DNA from: Auanema rhodensis
Taxonomy: Eukaryota; Nematoda; Chromadorea; Rhabditida; Rhabditidae
Assembly (NCBI GenBank): GCA_964057225.1
Contig: OZ059899.1
Coordinates: 12,152,001 to 12,216,000, forward strand
DNA: 64,000 nucleotides
Direction: 5' to 3'
Made by a program: the position numbers and the translations under genes. Positions within the stretch are counted from its first letter, which is position 1. Each line of letters begins with the position of its first letter. The notes under the pieces are model-generated. The model was given only the letters and a program-made list of their open reading frames with translations, was not told the origin of the DNA and made no database searches. Below are positions 59,236 to 64,000 of the stretch, piece by piece.

Positions 59236-61422
59236 ATGGCTAATATTACAAATTTGAACAAACCCAAAGGTTAGCCTTTGATTTAATTTTTCTTGGGCAT
59301 AGTTTCTTATTTTTAGACGCATTCGAGCAGCTTGAAGACGAAGAGGGCTCACGTCAAGGTTTCTGCCACATTAGAATTCAACAACGTACCGGAAGAAAGA
59401 CTATTACTACAGTCCAAGGTGTTGGTACTGAGTACGATCTCAAGAAAATCGTTAGATATTTAAAGAAGGTATGAGTAATTTTTTTGAATTTTTTAAAAAT
59501 GGCCTGAGTTATTTCCCTGTACTGGTGGCTGTATGTGTCTCATTATGCCTCCTGTTGCAGTGAGATGGCGTTTCTGTTGTGGACCCTTCTTGCTACATTC
59601 CGTTTAATATCGGTGGTCTTGGTGCAATCATGGTTTGTACCTGACGAAGTCTACCAATCGAGCGAAGTTGCCCATCATCTTATATTTGGGAAAGGCCATT
59701 TGTCATGGGAATGGCATCACGCTCTTCGTTCGTTCATTCATCCTGGAGTTTTATCTCTGTTATTCAAGTTACTTGAACTTGTTGGATGGGACTCGCAAGT
59801 TACACTTGTTAATGCACCCCGTATTTTCCATGCTTTACTATTTTCTTTTGCTGATATCTCATTTTATTCGCTTTGTAAGAGATTATCAACCACCTCTAAA
59901 GAAGCTTGGTACTCTTTTCTTACCTATATTTCTTGTTGGTTCATCTTTTATTGTGCCCCCAGAACTTTATCTAATTCTTTAGAAACTGCTTTAACATTAA
60001 TAGCTTTGAATTGGTTTCCCTTTGAAGGTAGTCGTTATCGAGGGTCCGTATATCCTTATATTTTACTTGGTAGCATAACTATAGTCATTAGACCAACAGC
60101 AGCTCTTATTTGGCTCGTTCTGGGTATATATCACTTGTTCACTTCTTCTAATCCTATTGGTCTTCTTCTCGCTGTAGTTTTACCCACCACTGTTCCAGTT
60201 ATTGCAGGTGCATTTCTGCTAGATTCTTTCTCTTATGGTCACCCAACCTTTTCTCTTTGGAACTTTTTGTGTTTTAATGTTTTTGAAGGAGGTAGTGCTC
60301 ACTTTGGAGTTCATCCCTGGCACTGGTATTTCACCCAAGGAATTCCATCAGTTTTCACCATCCAACTTCTTCCCATTATTTTAGGTTACCACTATTCAAG
60401 ATCCGTCACTCGTTTACCATTCTATGTTGCAGCGTTTTATGTTCTTTTCCATTCAATACTCCCTCATAAGGAACAACGATTCCTTCTACCAATTCTACCT
60501 TTCTGTTGTCTCTATGCTGGGTCCTTCTTTAGCTCCCGTTCATATCAACGTTTGCGTAAATTTTTGTTTTGGTTCATGCTGTTGTCGAATATTATCATAG
60601 CCCTCTACACGGGACTTCGTCATCAAATTGGCCCTTTTACTGCCTCTGGTTCGATTATTCAGAAGTTAAAAGTTGACCAACAGACTAATTTACTTGTTCT
60701 TATGCCTTGCTATTCGATTCCTGGTCACAGTTTCTTCCATAACTATGCAGGAGAGATTCGTCAGCTCGATTGTTCCCCTGATTTGAATGGGGTCGGAGGT
60801 CTAGATGAAGCCGATCTATTCTATTCGGATCCTGAAATGTGGCTTGATAAAAACCCTCCATCGAACTATTCTCATATACTTTTGTATGAAAAATTGTATA
60901 AAACATTGGATTATGTTCTCAATAGATTGCATTATACTGTTTGTGATCGCATTTTCCATTCTGATTTCTTAACATCTTCTCGTCAAGACCATTATATGAT
61001 TGTATTATGTAAAAGTTGAATTCTTCTACCTCTTCTTCTTAGTTTCCTGTGTGTTGTTCTAATGTTAAATTTCGTGAAAGTGAATATGTTAGTCAGAGAT
61101 ACATTACCTTTTTCTAATGTCCTTGGTGACTTCACATATACATCTTTAACCCTTAACAATCAAAGAAAAATGACTTGTACGAAAACCAATATAACCTTCG
61201 TTCAATACCTTTCATTTTAATTTTTTAGGAATACAGTTGTAACGGAACTGTTGTTGTTAATCCTGAATATGGAGAGGTTATGCAGTTCACTGGAGACCAA
61301 AGGCAACAAATCAAGGATTTCCTTGTAAAGGTTTTCAATATTTCAATCTGACATCATCTTACAATAATTTTTTACAGGTCGGAATTGTGAAAGAGGATAA
61401 CTGTAAAGTTCACGGTTTCTAA
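59236..61422 (+). CDS. eif-1: Translation initiation factor eIF1 (SUI1), 4 exons, 110 aa
   Basis: eIF1 binds the 40S subunit near the P site and enforces start-codon selection. Exons 59236-59269, 59317-59468, 61229-61330 and 61378-61422 join in phase to 110 residues (human 113). Diagnostic motifs: CHIRIQQRTGRKTITTVQG, YDLKKIVRYLKKEYSCNGTV, NPEYGEVMQFTGDQRQQI and the C-terminus CKVHGF. The second intron is 1,760 bases and contains a complete intronless gene on the same strand (PIGB). The other introns are about 47 bases. The N-terminus before DEEGSRQ is shorter and different from the human one, as is usual. Confidence 0.95.
59551..59564 (+). promoter_or_regulatory. Orphan splice acceptor just before the PIGB start codon
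   Basis: CCTGTTGCAG ends at 59560, four bases before ATG at 59565. It has no in-gene donor, so it could receive a spliced leader. It could also accept the eIF1 exon 2 donor at 59469; that join would place TGA directly after the eIF1 codon for Lys at the exon end. Confidence 0.5.
59565..61019 (+). CDS. PIGB: GPI mannosyltransferase 3 (PIGB-type, GT22), intronless, nested in eIF1 intron 2, 484 aa
   Basis: Multi-pass ER membrane enzyme adding the third mannose of the GPI anchor from dolichol-phosphate-mannose. Evidence: SWFVPDEVYQSSEVAHHLIF with the conserved luminal Asp-Glu of GT22 enzymes, LSWEWHHALRSFIHPG, APRTLSNSLETALTLIAL, ITIVIRPTAALIW and the family hallmark HKEQRFLLPILPFC. About 8-10 hydrophobic segments are visible and the length suits PIGB. 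An ALG9/ALG12/PIGZ assignment is less likely given the RPTA and WEW patterns. The start is the Met of MAFLLWTLLATFR, just after an orphan TTGCAG acceptor; the longer frame from 59535 begins with GTG. Unlike all other genes here it has no intron, and it lies wholly inside an eIF1 intron in the same orientation. Confidence 0.88.
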   Translation: MAFLLWTLLATFRLISVVLVQSWFVPDEVYQSSEVAHHLIFGKGHLSWEWHHALRSFIHPGVLSLLFKLLELVGWDSQVTLVNAPRIFHALLFSFADISFYSLCKRLSTTSKEAWYSFLTYISCWFIFYCAPRTLSNSLETALTLIALNWFPFEGSRYRGSVYPYILLGSITIVIRPTAALIWLVLGIYHLFTSSNPIGLLLAVVLPTTVPVIAGAFLLDSFSYGHPTFSLWNFLCFNVFEGGSAHFGVHPWHWYFTQGIPSVFTIQLLPIILGYHYSRSVTRLPFYVAAFYVLFHSILPHKEQRFLLPILPFCCLYAGSFFSSRSYQRLRKFLFWFMLLSNIIIALYTGLRHQIGPFTASGSIIQKLKVDQQTNLLVLMPCYSIPGHSFFHNYAGEIRQLDCSPDLNGVGGLDEADLFYSDPEMWLDKNPPSNYSHILLYEKLYKTLDYVLNRLHYTVCDRIFHSDFLTSSRQDHYMIVLCKS

Positions 61423-62125
61423 GCTTTTCACTGTTATTTTGTTTCGTTTTTTCTTGCTTTTTTTCCATCTATTGTATCTTTCGCAGTAGTTTTTATTGGT
61501 TCTTTCTTACCTATTTGGGCTGAACCTATGTGGGATAGCCTTCTCTCAGACCTTTTTCTATTATAATGTAATGTGTTTGGGCTAAAGGATAAATCTCGAC
61601 TTGTTTGTTTTTGATCATACACTTGTATTAATGATGTGCGATTTTGAATGAAGAAAAAAAAAGAATTCCGGAATTTCTTTACCAACTTAAGACGCATAAT
61701 ACCGAGACACTTGAAAGGGGCGTGGTACTATTGCTTGGGGGCCTCCTCCTTCCTCGTACAAACATACGCCAGTCATATCCTACCCGCACTTATTTTCAAA
61801 TACCTTCCTTATACAGATTGATACTGCTTCTGATGCAGTAACGACTTAGTAGAATGTGAGTGTTTTTCTCCTTTTCTAGCTTCTCATATGGACTTTCCCC
61901 ATATGTTTACTGAACTGTGAACTATACTAGTTGGGAAATCTTTGAAAAACTAGCTGCTTCATCTATAGAATTGTTGCAAAAAACGTTTAGTAACGTAGAA
62001 GCAACAAACCTTTCATTCAGTTTGTTAGTATTCGTTGAACTTTTATAATTAATTCAAAAAAATCTTCAATTAAACATATGCATTTTCTCAGAAATTTAAA
62101 TTTCTCCTGCTTCATCTGTGTGGAC
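61423..62125. other. Intergenic region after eIF1
   Basis: eIF1 3' UTR followed by a 700-base gap. A perfect palindrome AATTCCGGAATT at 61664-61675 (ETS-like CCGGAA) is present. TTTTCTCAG at 62083-62091 may be a trans-splice acceptor for the next gene. The open frame at 61644-61841 has no support. Confidence 0.4.
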
Positions 62126-63623
62126 ATGACTCATCTTACAAGTATAAGGAGAACATCCTCCAGGAGACGAAGGAAATTTGAAACAAATCTAAAGGTATGC
62201 ATCTCGTTATCTTCTTCACTTCCTTAAATGTTCTAAATCAGACGTTTCTCCCCATTCCTCCCCTATCAATTCAAATGAAATCACCGTCAAAGTACAGTTT
62301 TCCATCAATCTTATTGTCCATCCTGAAACGATTTGAACCAAATAGAAGACGTTCGTTCGTTCTCAAAAGGAAGGAATTTTAAATTAGACTCATAAACCTG
62401 AGTTAGGTCTTCTTTCGAGATTATTCATTAACACATCAAAAAGATTCCGCTGCTGGTTTTCTGAACCGAGTTACACCACTTGCATGATTCTTCTCCGATA
62501 AATACTTTTTTTCACAAAGAATATACTCATCAACAAGCTTCGAATAAGGTTCAAAAACACTATTTCGTCATCATTCTCAACAGAAAAGATAAATATAGTC
62601 GCTTTGGTATATGAAATTGACTATAAATCATACGATTTTATTGTCCTCTGCGCCCACCTTCTTGTTTTATTCGTCCATTTTGTCCACAAATGGTAATCAA
62701 ATTTCAGTATTTCTTAGCATCAATATGTGATCTAGAACTCTTTATGTCAAATTCTCAATTGGGAATTCGATATCCTAAAGCACCAGGTAAGCAGCGACCA
62801 TTTCCCATATGATCTCACCTCCATATATGAATCCAGAAGTATTTGAATTACTGGAAAAACTTGAAAAGTCCAAGTTATCAGCACATGACCTAATACATGT
62901 TCACCCAAATGCCATATTATCCGTCCTAAAGGTGATCTTCGACAGCTAGCTATAGCATCATGTTTATTTATTCAAAATTTAGGAAATAGTGAGTATCATT
63001 TCTCCCGTATTTAACCATGAAGAATTTGTTTGCATCTCCGAAAACATGTCAGAAGAATTATTATGCGTCTATCTTAAAGGGTATAACAAAAAACTCTGTA
63101 TATCCCCCTTATTCTAACTTTATTGTTATAGATTAATGGATTGCTTATCGTACGAACATAACATCACCCTTCAGCTTGTTTGTCAATCCCTTTCAAAATT
63201 AATCAAAATGTCTAAACCTAAGATGACCTCACTTACAGGTAACATGCAGGCAATTAATACTTGAAGCATGCTTCGTTTATTTAGATGTACTGATAACCTT
63301 TACACCCTTGTTCTTTCCCCAGTGTCGGACAACCAAGTCATTCCTTTGTGCAACTAGAGCTTTGCTATTGATGATTGAAAAACCAGAAATTATTTTTGAA
63401 GATCACCTTATTGAGAAGGGAGATTTCGAAAACTTCCTAGGTTTTGTTATTTTTAAGAAATGAAATCAAATACTTCGCATCAGATCTAATTGAATCTATG
63501 GAAAACGACGAAGAATATGACAGTGGAAATGAAACTTCATCGACACCTGATGAAATGGAAGAGATTACACACACTAACCTCCAAGATTCTTCCCCATTTT
63601 ATGTGATTACGTTTGATATATAA
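62126..63623 (+). CDS. Unrecognised acidic-tailed helical protein, 7 exons, 247 aa
   Basis: Exons 62126-62194, 62708-62786, 62837-62931, 62983-63080, 63132-63238, 63285-63440 and 63484-63623 join in phase. The protein starts MTHLTSIRRTSSRRRRKFET (basic), continues with amphipathic helices such as VFELLEKLEKSKLSAHDLI, ILSVLKEIVSIISPVF and LQLVCQSLSKLIKMSKPKM, and ends in an acidic tail with MENDEEYDSGNETSSTPDEM. The helix pattern resembles an ARM/HEAT-like fold, but I cannot name the family. No signal peptide or membrane segment. The first intron (513 bases) is much longer than the others and contains an alternative acceptor at 62240 leading to a short frame, so exon 1 is the least certain part. 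Confidence 0.7.
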
Positions 63624-63627
63624 TTGA

Positions 63628-63646
63628 AATAAACAATTTTAATAAA
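63628..63646 (+). terminator. Two AATAAA signals after the unrecognised gene
   Basis: AATAAA at 63628-63633 and 63641-63646, directly after the stop at 63621-63623. Confidence 0.75.
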
Positions 63647-63712
63647 CAGTCCTTCATTCACTTACGTTAACAAAAAACAAAATGAACGAGAACATATTAA
63701 CATATAACCACC

Positions 63713-64000
63713 TCAATACTTCTTAACGGCTTTCTGGTCATCAACAACAACATTGGGGAGAGCAATCTCCTGAAAAAGATAAAATAATTATAACAAAACG
63801 TTTGAAAAATACTTACCATCTTGTCAATCATAGCCTTGGTGGTTGGGTCAACCTTAAGGATTCCGATTTGAGAAGGATCAACAATAGAGATTTCTGGCAT
63901 GTAGTTATCTCTTCTCTCACGCTCCTCTTCTTGAAGCTTGATGGAGATACCGCGGACTGGTCCTTGCTCAATTCTCTTCATAAGATGAGTGATGTATCTG
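63713..64000 (-). CDS. rps-17: 40S ribosomal protein eS17 (RPS17), 3' part, cut by the window edge
   Basis: Small-subunit ribosomal protein. Visible exons (minus): beyond 64000 to 63817 and 63769-63713. The sequence [20 protein letters not shown] followed by [20 protein letters not shown] is the strongly conserved eS17 core; the last exon gives [18 protein letters not shown] and a stop. The N-terminal half (normally starting MGRVRTKTVKK in animals) lies outside. The C-terminal tail is specific to the lineage. It converges on the unrecognised gene with 89 bases between the stops, so 3' UTRs probably overlap. Confidence 0.97.

Noticed and set aside
59635-59982. 115-codon frame overlapping PIGB.
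   Set aside because: Out-of-frame shadow of the PIGB coding sequence.

Overview
The window looks like a nematode autosome or scaffold segment, AT-rich and not obviously C. elegans. The evidence is dense multi-exon genes with mostly 40-60 base introns, T-rich acceptors of the TTTTCAG type, several start codons a few bases after an orphan TTNCAG acceptor (spliced-leader style), a tight same-strand gene pair that looks like an operon, and a gene set (TRPN channel, Islet/lim-7, proton-peptide transporter) common in worms. I rebuilt exon joins by hand from reading frame and splice phase. Family assignments come from remembered conserved motifs, not from a search.

Left part (1-21 kb), compact and gene-rich. 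A CTDSPL2/SCP4-type phosphatase (minus) shares a 1.5 kb upstream region with the divergent CDC6 replication licensing gene (plus). CDC6 is followed after about 200 bases by the ribosome-assembly factor NIP7 on the same strand. Facing NIP7 is a gene of about 9.8 kb for the mechanosensory channel NOMPC/TRP-4 (minus). Next, also on minus, come an AF9/ENL-type YEATS chromatin reader and a small protein that is 44% histidine.

Middle part (21-39 kb). About 10 kb of low-complexity DNA (TA, GA/CT, GT, AGT repeats, G and C homopolymers) leads to a POT-family peptide transporter (plus). A probable four-base coding first exon lies 7 kb upstream. Then come ambiguous coding-like remnants and a short Tc1-like helix-turn-helix protein.

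Right-centre (39-58 kb) is one large LIM-homeobox gene of the Islet class (minus, 12 coding exons) with four long introns full of GAGA tracts. Its upstream side has a GC-rich patch with a 10 bp inverted repeat. A 4 kb repeat-rich interval and a tRNA-Ser(UGA) follow.

Right end (59-64 kb), compact housekeeping genes: eIF1 (plus) with an intronless PIGB-type GPI mannosyltransferase nested in its second intron on the same strand, an unrecognised 247-residue protein (plus), and the 3' part of ribosomal protein eS17 (minus) cut by the window edge.

Most notable observations: a tandem array of CDK consensus sites, partly a 63 bp coding minisatellite, in the CDC6 N-terminus; the eIF1/PIGB nested arrangement with a spliced-leader-like acceptor; a repeated short motif, one per exon, at the TRPN N-terminus; a YEATS pocket residue change; and an isolated TATA/initiator pair inside a long TRPN intron.
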